A stretch of DNA of 64,000 bases from Pseudomonas entomophila (GCF_029193575.1 NZ_JARGCS010000010.1:62001-126000), one strand, 5' to 3'. Positions 1-8,573 are shown, numbered from the stretch's first letter. Program-made: numbers and translations. Notes: generated by a model from the letters alone, not told the origin.

Positions 1-1
1 G

Positions 2-667
2 GGCGGTTACTGGGGGCTGTACGACGCCGACCGGCAGGACAAGGGGGTGCTCGAAGGCCCGGTGAGCAACCTGCCGCTATGGCCGCAGTGGTTGCTGGCC
101 AGCGGGCTGCTGGCGCTGGCCACCCTGGCCCTGGCCGGGCGCCCGACGCATGCGCGGGCGGCGCTTGCGCTGCCGCTGCTCGCAGCGCTCGGCGCCGGCA
201 GCCTTGGCCTGTGGGGCGAGTTGATGCGCACCAACGCACGCTTTGCCGGTGAGTGGCTGTGGGCGGTGTTGCTGGCAGCCCTGAACCTGCTGGTGCTGGC
301 CCATGCCGCGCTGGCCGTGGCGCGCCGCGAGGGTTGGCGCGAACGCCTGTTCGCCTGGCTCGAGGCCCGTGTGGGGTGGCTGCTGCTGGCGGCGGGGTTC
401 GCCACCGCGGTGAGCATGCTGTCGATGGTCTTCGACCCGCGCTACCGCAGCTTCCCCAGCGCGGCGCTGCTGTTGCCGGCGCTGGTGTACCTGTTGCGGC
501 CGGTGAAAGCGCCACGGGCCGAGGTGGCGTTGTTGGCGTTCATCATCGGCGCGGGCATCGCGCCGCAGCTGTACCAGGAAGGGCTGTACAACCACCAGGC
601 CTGGGCCTGGGCGATGGTCAGCGGGTTGATGGTCGCGGCGTTGTGGCGCAGCCTGCGCAAGGTTTGA
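2..667 (+). CDS. C-terminal part of a membrane glucan-synthase-like protein (partial)
   Basis: The reading frame is open from the first bases and ends with TGA at 665-667, so only the C-terminal 221 residues are here. The visible start GGYWGLYDADRQDK resembles the end of a GH17-type glycosidase barrel as found in Pseudomonas proteins annotated beta-(1-6)-glucan synthase. What follows is a hydrophobic domain with about six membrane-spanning segments, leucine- and alanine-rich. Family knowledge suggests an inner-membrane protein acting on periplasmic or exported glucans, but the catalytic part lies outside the window, so the assignment rests on a short motif plus architecture. A REP pair follows the stop codon. 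An unrelated polytopic membrane protein is the alternative. Confidence 0.55.
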   Translation, partial: GGYWGLYDADRQDKGVLEGPVSNLPLWPQWLLASGLLALATLALAGRPTHARAALALPLLAALGAGSLGLWGELMRTNARFAGEWLWAVLLAALNLLVLAHAALAVARREGWRERLFAWLEARVGWLLLAAGFATAVSMLSMVFDPRYRSFPSAALLLPALVYLLRPVKAPRAEVALLAFIIGAGIAPQLYQEGLYNHQAWAWAMVSGLMVAALWRSLRKV

Positions 668-763
668 GGGCCCTGCGGGGCAAGGCCCGCGCCTACAGAG
701 ACCCCGCCGATTGCGAAATCAGCGGTGAACCTGTGGGGGCGGGCTTGCCCTGCGATTGGGCTG
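668..763. repeat. REP pair (BIME)
   Basis: Two REP-type palindromes in opposite orientation, about 669-700 (CCCTGCGGGGCAAGGCCCGC) and 729-763 (GCGGGCTTGCCCTGCGATTG), separate the end of the preceding membrane-protein gene from the convergent small membrane-protein gene. Confidence 0.8.
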
Positions 764-776
764 CGCCGCAGCCCTG

Positions 777-1139
777 TCAGCCACCCCGCCGCACCAGCCG
801 CAGCCCCGCCAACACCAGCGCGAACACCGCGATGCTCGCCGTATACAACACCAACGCCGGCACCCCGAACAGCAACCCCAGCACTGCCAACCACCACCCG
901 GCACGCCCCGGCACCACCTGGCACAGCACGGCCACCGCCAACGCCGCCCAGGCGATCACCTGGAAGTGGATGCCCAACCCAAGCAGCGAACGCACCTGGC
1001 ACTGCCAGTGCGCCTCCGCTCCCGCGCACAGCCCCACCCACTGCCCGTCCTCCATCAGCCCGTAGCGCACCCCATAACTGGCCGCCAGCCACAAGGGCAG
1101 CAATACCAGCAAGGCAAGCAGGGGTAACGAACGGGGCAT
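777..1139 (-). CDS. Small polytopic inner-membrane protein, unknown function
   Basis: This 120-residue protein is mostly hydrophobic, with about four predicted membrane helices (roughly residues 5-25, 42-65, 66-85 and 88-112). Its periplasmic loop is rich in Cys and Trp around VGLCAGAEAHWQCQ. The start MPRSLPLL at 1139 was chosen because GGAG lies seven bases upstream; an ATG 15 bases further upstream lacks such a site. It is convergent with the preceding gene across a REP pair and is monocistronic. I do not recognise a characterised family. The two loop cysteines could form a disulfide, but that is inference. No regulatory site is evident in the 220 bases upstream. Confidence 0.6.
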   Translation of the reverse strand: MPRSLPLLALLVLLPLWLAASYGVRYGLMEDGQWVGLCAGAEAHWQCQVRSLLGLGIHFQVIAWAALAVAVLCQVVPGRAGWWLAVLGLLFGVPALVLYTASIAVFALVLAGLRLVRRGG

Positions 1140-1362
1140 AGGCGACTCCAGCAAAGATGTAACCAGGGGCCGGCATCATCGCCTGGACTGCCCGCCAAGG
1201 CAAAATCATTGGCCTGGTCTATGTTCGATTGAATGGCCATTGCCGTGCCACTCACCTTCGCGGCAACATCCAGTGCGACAAAGGACAGCGCACCTGGCAA
1301 CTTTGCCCCGGCCGCCATGGTCCTAGCTCCACTATTGCCTTGCCGTTCTTCTGGGGGATCTC

Positions 1363-2661
1363 ATGCTTCGACCGTTGCGCCTCGCCGCCTTGCTCGGTGG
1401 CCTGCTGCTGGCTGCGACCGCCTCGGCGCGGGACATCGACGCCGCCACCTATGGCTACCCCTTGACCAACCCGTTCGAGGCGACCATCGCCACCACCCCG
1501 CCAGCGCAGCGCCCCACCCTGCCCAGCGACGAAGACATCAACCAGGCCGACTACAGCCTGACCCTGCGCCCGGAACGCGAATTCACCCTGCCCGACAATT
1601 TCTGGCCCGTGAAGAAGCTCAAGTACCGCCTGGCCCGCCAGGACCGCGAGGCACCGCTGATCTTCATCATCGCCGGCACCGGCGCGCCGTACTCGAGCAA
1701 CATCGCCGAGTACCTGAAGAAGCTGTTCTACCAGGCCGGCTACCATGTGGTGCAGTTGTCCTCGCCGACCAGTTGGGACTTCATGAGCGCTGCCTCGCGC
1801 TTCGCCACCCCCGGCGTGACCCGCGAGGACGCCGAAGACCTGTACCGGGTGATGCAAGCGGTGCGCGCCCAGCACCCGCGCCTGCCCGTCAGTGACTTCT
1901 ACCTCACCGGCTACAGCCTCGGCGCCCTGGACGCGGCGTTCGTCAGCCACCTGGACGAAACCCGGCGCAGCTTCAACTTCAAGCGCGTGCTGCTGCTCAA
2001 CCCGCCGGTGAACCTGTACACCTCGATCAACAACCTCGACAAGCTGGTGCAAACCCAGGTCAAGGGCATCGACCGCAGCACCACCTTCTACGAACTGATG
2101 CTGGAAAAACTCACCCGTTACTTCCAGGACAAGGGCTACATCGACCTCAACGACGCCCTGCTCTACGACTTCCAGAAGTCGCGCCAACACCTCTCCAACG
2201 AGCAGATGGCCATGCTCATCGGCACCTCGTTCCGCTTCTCGGCGGCCGACATCGCCTTCACCTCCGACCTGATCAACCGCCGCGGCCTGATCATCCCGCC
2301 AAAGTTCCCGATCACCGAGGGCAGCAGCCTCACGCCGTTCTTCAAGCGCGCGCTGCAATGCGACTTCGACTGCTACCTGACCGAGCAGGTGATCCCCATG
2401 TGGCGGGCGCGCACCGATGGCAACAGCCTGTTGCAGTTGATCGACCAGGTCAGCCTGTACGCGCTCAAGGACTACCTCGCCGACAGCCCGAAGATCGCCG
2501 TGATGCACAACGCCGACGACGTGATCCTCGGCCCCGGCGACATCGGCTTCCTGCGCAAGGTGTTCGGCGACCGGCTGACCCTGTACCCCCATGGCGGCCA
2601 TTGCGGCAACCTCAACTACCGCGTCAACAGCGACGCCATGCTGGAGTTCTTCCGTGGTTGA
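1363..2661 (+). CDS. Secreted alpha/beta-hydrolase next to mlaA
   Basis: A 432-residue protein with a cleavable signal peptide (residues 1-22, ending ATASA). A nucleophile elbow GYSLG puts the catalytic Ser at 185. The candidate acid is Asp385 or Asp386 in HNADDVILG, and the His is 413 in PHGGHCGN, giving a complete Ser-Asp-His set of the alpha/beta-hydrolase fold in the expected order. It is therefore a likely periplasmic esterase or lipase-like enzyme. Related Pseudomonas entries have been labelled 'serine/threonine protein kinase', for which I see no motif. It overlaps mlaA by eight bases, so the two are translationally coupled, which suggests a job in outer-membrane lipid homeostasis (inference). 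Substrate unknown. Confidence 0.75.
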   Translation: MLRPLRLAALLGGLLLAATASARDIDAATYGYPLTNPFEATIATTPPAQRPTLPSDEDINQADYSLTLRPEREFTLPDNFWPVKKLKYRLARQDREAPLIFIIAGTGAPYSSNIAEYLKKLFYQAGYHVVQLSSPTSWDFMSAASRFATPGVTREDAEDLYRVMQAVRAQHPRLPVSDFYLTGYSLGALDAAFVSHLDETRRSFNFKRVLLLNPPVNLYTSINNLDKLVQTQVKGIDRSTTFYELMLEKLTRYFQDKGYIDLNDALLYDFQKSRQHLSNEQMAMLIGTSFRFSAADIAFTSDLINRRGLIIPPKFPITEGSSLTPFFKRALQCDFDCYLTEQVIPMWRARTDGNSLLQLIDQVSLYALKDYLADSPKIAVMHNADDVILGPGDIGFLRKVFGDRLTLYPHGGHCGNLNYRVNSDAMLEFFRG

Positions 2662-3469
2662 AAAACTGATCCTCGCCCTGGCCCTGCTCGCCAGTGGCAG
2701 CGTACTGGCGGCGGAAGTCGCGCCGCGCACCAGCGTGATCGAGGCCGATGGGGTCGACACCCCGACGGTGGAGTCGGACGGTTTCCTCGACCCGCTGCGC
2801 GACCTGAAATTCAACCCTGGGCTGGACCAGCGCGAGTTCGAGCGCTCGACCCTGGCGGCGCTGAACATCTACGACCCGCTGGAGTCGCTGAACCGGCGCA
2901 TCTACCACTTCAACTATCGCTTCGACCAATGGGTGTTCCTGCCGCTGGTCGATGGCTACCGCTATGTCACCCCGCGCTTCGTGCGCACCGGCGTGAGCAA
3001 CTTCTTCAATAACCTCGGCGACGTGCCGAACCTGTTCAACAGCGTGCTGCAGCTCAAGGGCAAGCGCTCGGCGGAAATCACCGCGCGCCTGATGTTTAAC
3101 ACCCTCATCGGCGTGGGCGGCCTATGGGACCCGGCGACGGCGATGGGCCTGCCGCGCCAGAGCGAGGACTTCGGCCAGACCCTGGGCTTCTATGGCGTGC
3201 CGGAGGGGCCGTACATCATGCTGCCGGTGCTCGGGCCATCGAACCTGCGCGACACCACCGGGCTGGTGGTGGACTACGTGGGCGAGCGCGAGGCCAACCT
3301 GCTGAACGTGGCCGAGGCCAGCACGAGCCACCCGGAGCTCATCCTGCTGCGGGCGGTGGACCGGCGCTACACCACCAACTTCCGCTATGGGCAGACCAAC
3401 TCGCCGTTCGAGTACGAGAAGGTGCGCTACGTGTATACCCAGTCACGCAAGTTGCAGATCTCCGAGTGA
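2654..3469 (+). CDS. mlaA: MlaA/VacJ outer-membrane lipid asymmetry protein
   Basis: A 271-residue MlaA family protein. MlaA extracts phospholipids from the outer leaflet of the outer membrane and hands them to MlaC for return to the inner membrane. Family hallmarks are visible: DPLESLNRRIYHFN at about residue 75, then FVRTGVSNFFNNLGDVPN, GLWDPAT, and GPYIMLPVLGPSNLRDTTG. The start is the GTG at 2654, with GGAG eight bases upstream, overlapping the stop of the preceding hydrolase. The N-terminus is a signal sequence ending about ASGSVLAA. There is no Cys in it, so no lipobox, although E. coli MlaA is a lipoprotein. The other mla genes are not in this window. Confidence 0.9.
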   Translation: MVEKLILALALLASGSVLAAEVAPRTSVIEADGVDTPTVESDGFLDPLRDLKFNPGLDQREFERSTLAALNIYDPLESLNRRIYHFNYRFDQWVFLPLVDGYRYVTPRFVRTGVSNFFNNLGDVPNLFNSVLQLKGKRSAEITARLMFNTLIGVGGLWDPATAMGLPRQSEDFGQTLGFYGVPEGPYIMLPVLGPSNLRDTTGLVVDYVGEREANLLNVAEASTSHPELILLRAVDRRYTTNFRYGQTNSPFEYEKVRYVYTQSRKLQISE

Positions 3470-3506
3470 GCGCACAGGCTCACCGCAGGCCCTGGCACGG
3501 CGCCGT

Positions 3507-3541
3507 CCCTGTAGGCCCGGGCTCGCCCCGCGATAGGGCCG
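3507..3541. repeat. REP element
   Basis: A single REP-type palindrome (CCCGGGCTCGCCCCGCGATA core) lies between the convergent ends of mlaA and the patatin gene. Confidence 0.75.
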
Positions 3542-3547
3542 CCAGCC

Positions 3548-4702
3548 TCAGCCCGCCAACCCCAGGAACTGCTGCAACTCGCGCTTCTTGGCCAAGGCAT
3601 CACGCCGCCCCAGCTCGATCAGCTCGCTGCAGTAGCTCGCCTCGAACAACAGGTAGCTGAGCACTCCCGCCCCACTGGTTTTGGTCGCTCCCGGCCCGCG
3701 TAGGAACAGACGCAACGCCGCCGGCAGCTCGCGCCGGTGCCGCGCGGCGATCTCATCCAGCGGCTGGCTGGGCGCCACCACCAGCACGTCGATCGGCGCC
3801 AGGCCCAGGCGCCGCGCGTCGAGGTGCGCGGGCATCAAGTGGCTGAGGTGGTTCAGGCGCTGCAACAGCTCGATGTCGTCCTCCAGGCTGTCGATGAAGG
3901 TGCTGTTGAGCATGTGCCCACCGATTTGCGCCAGGCTCGGCTGCTGGCCGCTGAAGACCCGTTGGGTCGGCAGCGGTGCCGCCGGGCGCTGCGGGTTGCC
4001 GCTGACCCCCACCACCAGCACACGGCTGGCGCCCAGGTGCAGGGCCGGGCTGATCGGCGCCGACTGACGGACCGCGCCATCGCCGAAGTATTCGTCGCCC
4101 AGGCGCACTGGGGCGAACAGCAGGGGGATGGCCGAGCTGGCCAGCAGGTGCTCGACGCTCAACGCCGTGGGCACGCCGATGCGCCGATGGCGCAGCCAGG
4201 GCTCGATGGTGCCGCGGCCCTGGTAGAAAGTCACCGCCTGGCCCGATTCATAACCAAAGGCAGTCACGGCGATCGCACGCAATTGCTCGCTGGCCAGGGC
4301 GTGGGCGATGCCGTCGAGGTCCAGATGCGCCTGCAGCAGGCCGCGCAGCGGGCGGCTGTCGAGCAGCGCCACCGGCACCTGGCCGCCCAGGCCCAGCAGG
4401 CTGTGGCTGACGAAGCGGCTGGCCTGGCGGATCACCCCTGGCCAGTCGCTGCGCAGCACCAGGTGGCTGCGAACGTTTTGCCAGAAGGCGGTGAGACGCT
4501 GCACCGACTCGCCGAAGCGGGTGGCACCGCTGGCCAAGGTCACGGCGTTGATGGCGCCGGCGGAGGTGCCGACGATGACAGGAAAGGGGTTTGCCGCACC
4601 CGGCGGCAGCAACTCGGCGATGCCGGCCAGCACACCGACCTGGTAGGCGGCGCGGGCGCCGCCGCCGGAGAGGATCAGGCCAGTGGTGGGAGGTGGGGCC
4701 AT
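3548..4702 (-). CDS. Patatin-like phospholipase
   Basis: A 384-residue patatin-fold hydrolase. The oxyanion loop GGGARAAYQ begins at residue 13, the nucleophile elbow is GTSAG with Ser47, and the dyad Asp is 208 in GDGAVRQ. All catalytic parts are intact, so acyl-ester or phospholipid hydrolysis is expected. No signal peptide is seen, so it is probably cytoplasmic or membrane-associated. The C-terminal 170 residues are a family-specific extension with FLRGPGATKTSGAGV near residue 340. The start is ATG at 4702 with AGGAAGGA upstream. It shares the strand with lpxL, but a perfect REP hairpin separates them. The physiological substrate is not known. Confidence 0.85.
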   Translation of the reverse strand: MAPPPTTGLILSGGGARAAYQVGVLAGIAELLPPGAANPFPVIVGTSAGAINAVTLASGATRFGESVQRLTAFWQNVRSHLVLRSDWPGVIRQASRFVSHSLLGLGGQVPVALLDSRPLRGLLQAHLDLDGIAHALASEQLRAIAVTAFGYESGQAVTFYQGRGTIEPWLRHRRIGVPTALSVEHLLASSAIPLLFAPVRLGDEYFGDGAVRQSAPISPALHLGASRVLVVGVSGNPQRPAAPLPTQRVFSGQQPSLAQIGGHMLNSTFIDSLEDDIELLQRLNHLSHLMPAHLDARRLGLAPIDVLVVAPSQPLDEIAARHRRELPAALRLFLRGPGATKTSGAGVLSYLLFEASYCSELIELGRRDALAKKRELQQFLGLAG

Positions 4703-4734
4703 CGCGTCCTTCCTGGATTGATTGTTGTCAGGGC

Positions 4735-4767
4735 CGGCCCTATCGCGGGGCGAGCCCGCGATAGGGC
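4735..4767. repeat. REP element, perfect 14-bp hairpin
   Basis: GGCCCTATCGCGGG and its exact complement flank the loop GCGAG. It sits between lpxL and the downstream patatin gene and has no T-tract, so it is a REP palindrome, not a classical terminator. Confidence 0.8.
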
Positions 4768-4786
4768 CATCACCCGCTACGCGCCT

Positions 4787-5722
4787 TCAGCGCTTCTTCT
4801 TGTCATACAGCCGCGGCGCCCCCTCGGGTCGCGACTTGAACCGCCGATGCGCCCACAGGTACTGCTCCGGGCACTCGCGCAGCACGCTTTCGACCCACTG
4901 GTTGATGCGCAGGCAATCGGCCTCCTCGGTTTCACCTGGGAAGTCCGCCAGCGGCGGGTGCACCACCAGGCGGTAGCCGCTGCCATCTTCCAGGCGCTTC
5001 TGGGTGAACGGTATCACCCGCGCCTTGCCCAGCCGGGCGAACTTGGTGGTGGCGGTGACCGTCGCCGCGGGGATGCCGAACAGCGGCACGAACAGGCTCT
5101 GCTTGGCGCCGTAGTCCTGGTCCGGGGCGTACCAGATCGCCCGGCCGTTGCGCAGCAGCTTGAGCATGCCGCGCACGTCCTCGCGCTCCACCGCCAGCGA
5201 ATCGGGGTTGTGGCGCTCGCGGCCGCGGCGCTGGATGAAGTCGAACACCGGGTTGCCGTGCTCGCGGTACATGCCGTCGATGGTGTGGGCCTGGCCGAGC
5301 AAGGCGGCGCCGATCTCCAGGGTGGTGAAGTGCACCGCCATGAGGATCGCGCCCTGCCCTTCGCGCTGGGCGTCCTGCAGGTGCTCCAGGCCTTCGATGT
5401 GCGCAAGGCGCGCCAGCCTGGCCTGGGGCCACCACCAACTCATGGCCATCTCGAAGAAGGCGATGCCGGTGGAGGCGAAGTTTTCCTTCAGCAGGCGCCG
5501 CCGTTCGTCGCCGGACAGTTCCGGGAAGCACAGTTCCAGGTTACGCGCGGCGATGCGCCGACGCTCGCCGGCCAGGTGGTACATCACCGCGCCCAGGGCG
5601 CTACCGAGCCACAGCAGGGCGCGATACGGCAGCTGGACCACCAGCCACAGCAGGCCCAGGCCGAGCCACAGGCCCCAGAAGCGCGGGTGCAGAAAAGAGG
5701 GACGAAAACGCGGGCGATCCAT
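4787..5722 (-). CDS. lpxL: Lipid A lauroyl-type acyltransferase LpxL/HtrB
   Basis: A 311-residue lysophospholipid/lipid A acyltransferase. It adds a secondary acyl chain to Kdo-lipid A (or its precursor) at the inner membrane using acyl-ACP. It has an N-terminal membrane helix (about 15-45), the catalytic H(X4)E motif HFTTLE with His131 and Glu136, then substrate motifs including YREHGNPVFDFIQRRGRER and YAPDQDYG. The length fits the HtrB/LpxL family. The start ATG at 5722 is the first in frame. It is transcribed divergently from minC, as in other pseudomonads. The chain-length preference cannot be read from the sequence, so LpxM-like activity is a minor alternative. Confidence 0.88.
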   Translation of the reverse strand: MDRPRFRPSFLHPRFWGLWLGLGLLWLVVQLPYRALLWLGSALGAVMYHLAGERRRIAARNLELCFPELSGDERRRLLKENFASTGIAFFEMAMSWWWPQARLARLAHIEGLEHLQDAQREGQGAILMAVHFTTLEIGAALLGQAHTIDGMYREHGNPVFDFIQRRGRERHNPDSLAVEREDVRGMLKLLRNGRAIWYAPDQDYGAKQSLFVPLFGIPAATVTATTKFARLGKARVIPFTQKRLEDGSGYRLVVHPPLADFPGETEEADCLRINQWVESVLRECPEQYLWAHRRFKSRPEGAPRLYDKKKR

Positions 5723-5833
5723 TGAAGCATCCGGAAAGACAAAGGCCGGGCATTCTACAACGGTTCTGCCGCGGTTGCGGGTGGCGGGCGTTATCGTTAT
5801 AAGTCAGGGCACTTTTTTCGTAACCAGCCGTCT

Positions 5834-6595
5834 ATGCAGACCATGAGCCTCAACCCGACCCCCGACACCGCCACCGTGTTCCAGCTCAAGGGCAGCATGC
5901 TTGCCATCACCGTGCTGGAACTGGCGCGCAACGACCTCGAAGCCCTCGACCGGCAGCTGGCGGCGAAGGTGGCCCAGGCCCCGAACTTCTTCAGCAACAC
6001 GCCGCTGGTGCTGGCGCTGGACAAGCTGCCGGCCGACGAAGGCGCCATCGACCTGCCCGGCCTGATGCGTATCTGCCGCCACCATGGCCTGCGCACCCTG
6101 GCGATTCGCGCCAGCCGCATCGAAGACATCGCTGCGGCGATCGCCATCGACCTGCCGGTGCTGCCGCCGTCCGGCGCCCGCGAGCGCCCGCTGGAGCCCG
6201 AACCCGAGGTGAAGAAGCCCGAGCCTGTCCCCGCCCCGCCACCCGCGGCGCCCGAGCCGGAGATCCGCCCGACGCGGATCATCACCTCGCCGGTGCGCGG
6301 CGGCCAGCAGATCTACGCACAGGGCGGCGACCTGGTGGTGACCGCCTCGGTCAGCCCGGGCGCGGAACTTCTCGCCGATGGCAACATCCATGTGTACGGC
6401 GCCATGCGCGGCCGCGCCCTGGCCGGCATCAAGGGCAATACCCGGGCACGTATCTTCTGCCAGCAGATGACCGCCGAACTGGTGTCCATCGCCGGCCAGT
6501 ACAAGGTTTGCGAAGACTTGCGCCGCGACCCGTTGTGGGGGGCCGGCGTGCAGGTGAGCCTGATCGGCGATGTGTTGAACATCACCCGTCTTTAA
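5834..6595 (+). CDS. minC: Septum-site inhibitor MinC
   Basis: A 253-residue MinC. The N-terminal FtsZ-inhibiting domain spans about residues 5-105 ([15 protein letters not shown], then [20 protein letters not shown]). A proline/glutamate-rich linker occupies about 115-145. The C-terminal beta-helical MinD-binding domain covers about 147-250 ([32 protein letters not shown]). Together with MinD it blocks Z-ring assembly at the poles. The start is placed at 5834, with an in-frame ATG at 5843 as an alternative; neither has a strong ribosome site. It heads the min cluster; a 95-base gap with a small hairpin precedes minD. Confidence 0.95.
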   Translation: MQTMSLNPTPDTATVFQLKGSMLAITVLELARNDLEALDRQLAAKVAQAPNFFSNTPLVLALDKLPADEGAIDLPGLMRICRHHGLRTLAIRASRIEDIAAAIAIDLPVLPPSGARERPLEPEPEVKKPEPVPAPPPAAPEPEIRPTRIITSPVRGGQQIYAQGGDLVVTASVSPGAELLADGNIHVYGAMRGRALAGIKGNTRARIFCQQMTAELVSIAGQYKVCEDLRRDPLWGAGVQVSLIGDVLNITRL

Positions 6596-6652
6596 CGGAT
6601 ACTGCCGCCATTTTAAGTGCAACTTTTTCCCTGTTGCCTTTTTGTATTTGCT

Positions 6653-6668
6653 GGGACGCGCACGTCCC
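6653..6668 (+). other. Short hairpin in the minC-minD gap
   Basis: GGGACG and CGTCCC flank the loop CGCA, and GTTTATTT follows directly. This could act as a weak terminator or mRNA stabiliser between minC and minD. The stem is only six base pairs, so function is uncertain. Confidence 0.35.
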
Positions 6669-6690
6669 GTTTATTTAGGGGTGAAACACC

Positions 6691-7503
6691 TTGGCCAAGA
6701 TTCTCGTGGTTACTTCCGGCAAAGGGGGTGTGGGCAAGACCACCACCAGCGCCGCCATCGGCACCGGCCTCGCACTGCGTGGCCACAAAACGGTCATCGT
6801 CGACTTCGACGTCGGCCTGCGTAACCTCGACCTGATCATGGGCTGCGAACGCCGCGTGGTGTACGACTTCGTCAACGTGGTCAACGGCGAAGCCAACCTG
6901 CAGCAGGCCCTGATCAAGGACAAGCGCCTGGAGAACCTGTTCGTGCTGGCCGCCAGCCAGACCCGCGACAAGGACGCGCTGACCCAGGAAGGCGTGGAAA
7001 AGGTGTTGATGGAGCTGAAGGAAACCTTCGACTACGTCATCTGCGACTCCCCGGCCGGTATCGAGAAAGGCGCGCACCTGGCGATGTACTTCGCCGATGA
7101 GGCCATCGTCGTGACCAACCCGGAAGTCTCCTCGGTACGCGACTCCGACCGCATGCTGGGCATCCTGTCGAGCAAGTCGCGCCGCTCCGAGAACGGCGAA
7201 GAGCCGATCAAGGAACACCTGCTGATCACCCGTTATCACCCCGAGCGCGTCGAGAAAGGCGAGATGCTCAGCATCGCCGACGTCGAAGAGATCCTGGCGA
7301 TCAAGCTCAAGGGTGTTATCCCCGAGTCCCAGGCCGTACTCAAGGCTTCCAACCAGGGCATCCCGGTCATCCTTGACGACCAGAGCGATGCCGGCCAGGC
7401 GTACAGCGACACTGTCGACCGCCTGCTGGGCAAAGAGAAGCCACTGCGATTCATTGACGTGCAGAAGCAAGGATTCTTCTCGCGCCTGTTTGGAGGCAAA
7501 TAA
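6691..7503 (+). CDS. minD: Septum-site ATPase MinD
   Basis: A 270-residue membrane-cycling ATPase of the ParA/MinD class. The deviant Walker A is KGGVGKT (residues 11-17), followed by switch motifs FDVGLRNLDLIMG and CDSPAGIEKGA. The C-terminal amphipathic membrane-targeting helix is FFSRLFGG. It recruits MinC to the membrane and is displaced by MinE, producing the pole-to-pole pattern that places the septum at mid-cell. The start is TTG at 6691: it gives the conserved MAKILVVTSGKGG N-terminus, with AGGGG about ten bases upstream. Rare start codon use may hold MinD levels down (inference). minE follows after three bases. Confidence 0.96.
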   Translation: MAKILVVTSGKGGVGKTTTSAAIGTGLALRGHKTVIVDFDVGLRNLDLIMGCERRVVYDFVNVVNGEANLQQALIKDKRLENLFVLAASQTRDKDALTQEGVEKVLMELKETFDYVICDSPAGIEKGAHLAMYFADEAIVVTNPEVSSVRDSDRMLGILSSKSRRSENGEEPIKEHLLITRYHPERVEKGEMLSIADVEEILAIKLKGVIPESQAVLKASNQGIPVILDDQSDAGQAYSDTVDRLLGKEKPLRFIDVQKQGFFSRLFGGK

Positions 7504-7506
7504 ACC

Positions 7507-7761
7507 ATGAACCTTCTTGACTTCTTTCGTGGCAGGCAGAAACAGACCAGCGCGTCGGTAGCGAAAGAGCGTCTACAGATCATCGTGGCGCACGAACGCG
7601 GCCAACGCAGTACCCCGGACTACCTGCCGGCCTTGCAGAAGGAACTGGTCGAGGTCATCCGCAAGTACGTCAACATCGGCAACGACGACGTGCAAGTGGC
7701 CCTGGAGAACCAGGGCAGCTGCTCGATCCTGGAACTGAACATCACCCTGCCCGAGCGCTGA
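7507..7761 (+). CDS. minE: Cell division topological specificity factor MinE
   Basis: An 84-residue MinE. The N-terminal membrane and MinD-interacting segment is [12 protein letters not shown], with the anti-MinCD helix around residues 15-30 ([13 protein letters not shown]). The topological specificity domain begins at about residue 32 ([16 protein letters not shown]). It stimulates MinD ATPase and so restricts division inhibition to the poles. GGAGG inside the end of minD provides its ribosome site. It closes the minDE pair. Confidence 0.96.
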   Translation: MNLLDFFRGRQKQTSASVAKERLQIIVAHERGQRSTPDYLPALQKELVEVIRKYVNIGNDDVQVALENQGSCSILELNITLPER

Positions 7762-7773
7762 TCGCTTTCGGGC

Positions 7774-7841
7774 CGTCGCCACGGCGACAGTGAATTCACA
7801 GCTACCCCCTGCTGGTGGTAGCGCTGGGTTCGCTGTCGCCG
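7774..7841 (+). other. Structured spacer between minE and rluA with competing helices
   Basis: CGGCGACAG at 7782-7790 pairs perfectly with CTGTCGCCG at 7833-7841. Inside lie a GTGAATTCAC palindrome (7790-7799) and a GCTACC/GGTAGC hairpin (7801-7806 with 7817-7822). The same left arm can instead pair with GTCGCC at 7775-7780. So two folds exclude each other. No known RNA family is recognised. Confidence 0.4.
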
Positions 7842-7866
7842 TTGGCATTTGAGAGAACCCGCAACA

Positions 7867-8502
7867 ATGCCGCTGTCGAACGTCCACATCCTCCACGAAG
7901 ACGCCGCCATCCTGGTGGTGAACAAGCCCACCCTGCTGCTCTCGGTACCGGGCCGTGCCGAGGACAACAAGGATTGCCTGATCACCCGCCTGCAGGAAAA
8001 CGGCTACCCCGACGCGCTGATCGTGCACCGCCTGGACTGGGAAACCTCGGGGATCATCCTGCTGGCCCGCGATGCCGACAGCCACCGCGAGCTGTCGCGC
8101 CAGTTCCACGACCGTGAGACCGAGAAGGCCTACACCGCGCTGTGCTGGGGCCAGCCTGCGCTGGACAGCGGCAGCATCGACCTGCCGCTGCGCTACGACC
8201 CACCGACCAAGCCGCGCCATGTGGTGGACCACGAGCAAGGCAAGCACGCGCTGACCTTCTGGCGCATCGTCGAGCGCTGCGGCGATCACTGCCGGGTGGA
8301 ACTGACGCCGATCACCGGGCGTTCGCACCAACTGCGCGTGCACATGCTGTCGATCGGGCATCCACTGCTGGGCGACCGCTTGTACGCCAACCCCGAGGCG
8401 CTGGCCGCCCACGAGCGGTTGTGCCTGCACGCGAGCCTGTTGAGCTTCACCCACCCGGTGAGTGGGGAGCGGCTGCGGTTCGAGTGCCCCGCACCGTTCT
8501 GA
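7867..8502 (+). CDS. rluA: RluA-family RNA pseudouridine synthase
   Basis: A 211-residue pseudouridine synthase without an S4 domain, as in RluA (23S rRNA U746 and tRNA U32). The catalytic motif HRLDWETSGI has Asp57, and the further conserved RxHQLRVHM stretch near residue 150 (GRSHQLRVHMLSIGHP) is present. The start is ATG at 7867; upstream in-frame options are non-ATG and have no ribosome site, while GAGAG lies 11-15 bases upstream of 7867. It follows minE by 105 bases, the order seen in other pseudomonads. Exact uridine targets are inferred from family, since RluA-family paralogues are hard to separate by eye. Confidence 0.85.
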   Translation: MPLSNVHILHEDAAILVVNKPTLLLSVPGRAEDNKDCLITRLQENGYPDALIVHRLDWETSGIILLARDADSHRELSRQFHDRETEKAYTALCWGQPALDSGSIDLPLRYDPPTKPRHVVDHEQGKHALTFWRIVERCGDHCRVELTPITGRSHQLRVHMLSIGHPLLGDRLYANPEALAAHERLCLHASLLSFTHPVSGERLRFECPAPF

Positions 8503-8524
8503 GGGCCGTTCGGACAGCGCGGTC

Positions 8525-8573
8525 CTTGCAGGAGCGGCGGTGCGGCGATCCGACTTGCCCCGCGATAGGGCCG
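8525..8573. repeat. REP element, variant form
   Basis: A REP core CTTGCCCCGCGATAGGGCC is preceded by GCGGTGCGGCGATCCGA. The 36 bases 8537-8572 recur without change at 35860-35895. Confidence 0.75.

Noticed and set aside
1363..2661. Serine/threonine protein kinase, a label used for relatives
   Set aside because: No kinase motifs; a signal peptide and a Ser-Asp-His hydrolase triad are present instead.
4735..4767. Intrinsic terminator after lpxL
   Set aside because: The hairpin is perfect but is not followed by a T-run and matches the REP consensus found at many other places.
3737..5725. 662-codon open frame opposite the patatin and lpxL genes
   Set aside because: It is the GC-rich shadow of two genes with complete catalytic motifs, and its own composition (His, Arg, Gln, Ala-rich) matches no protein family.
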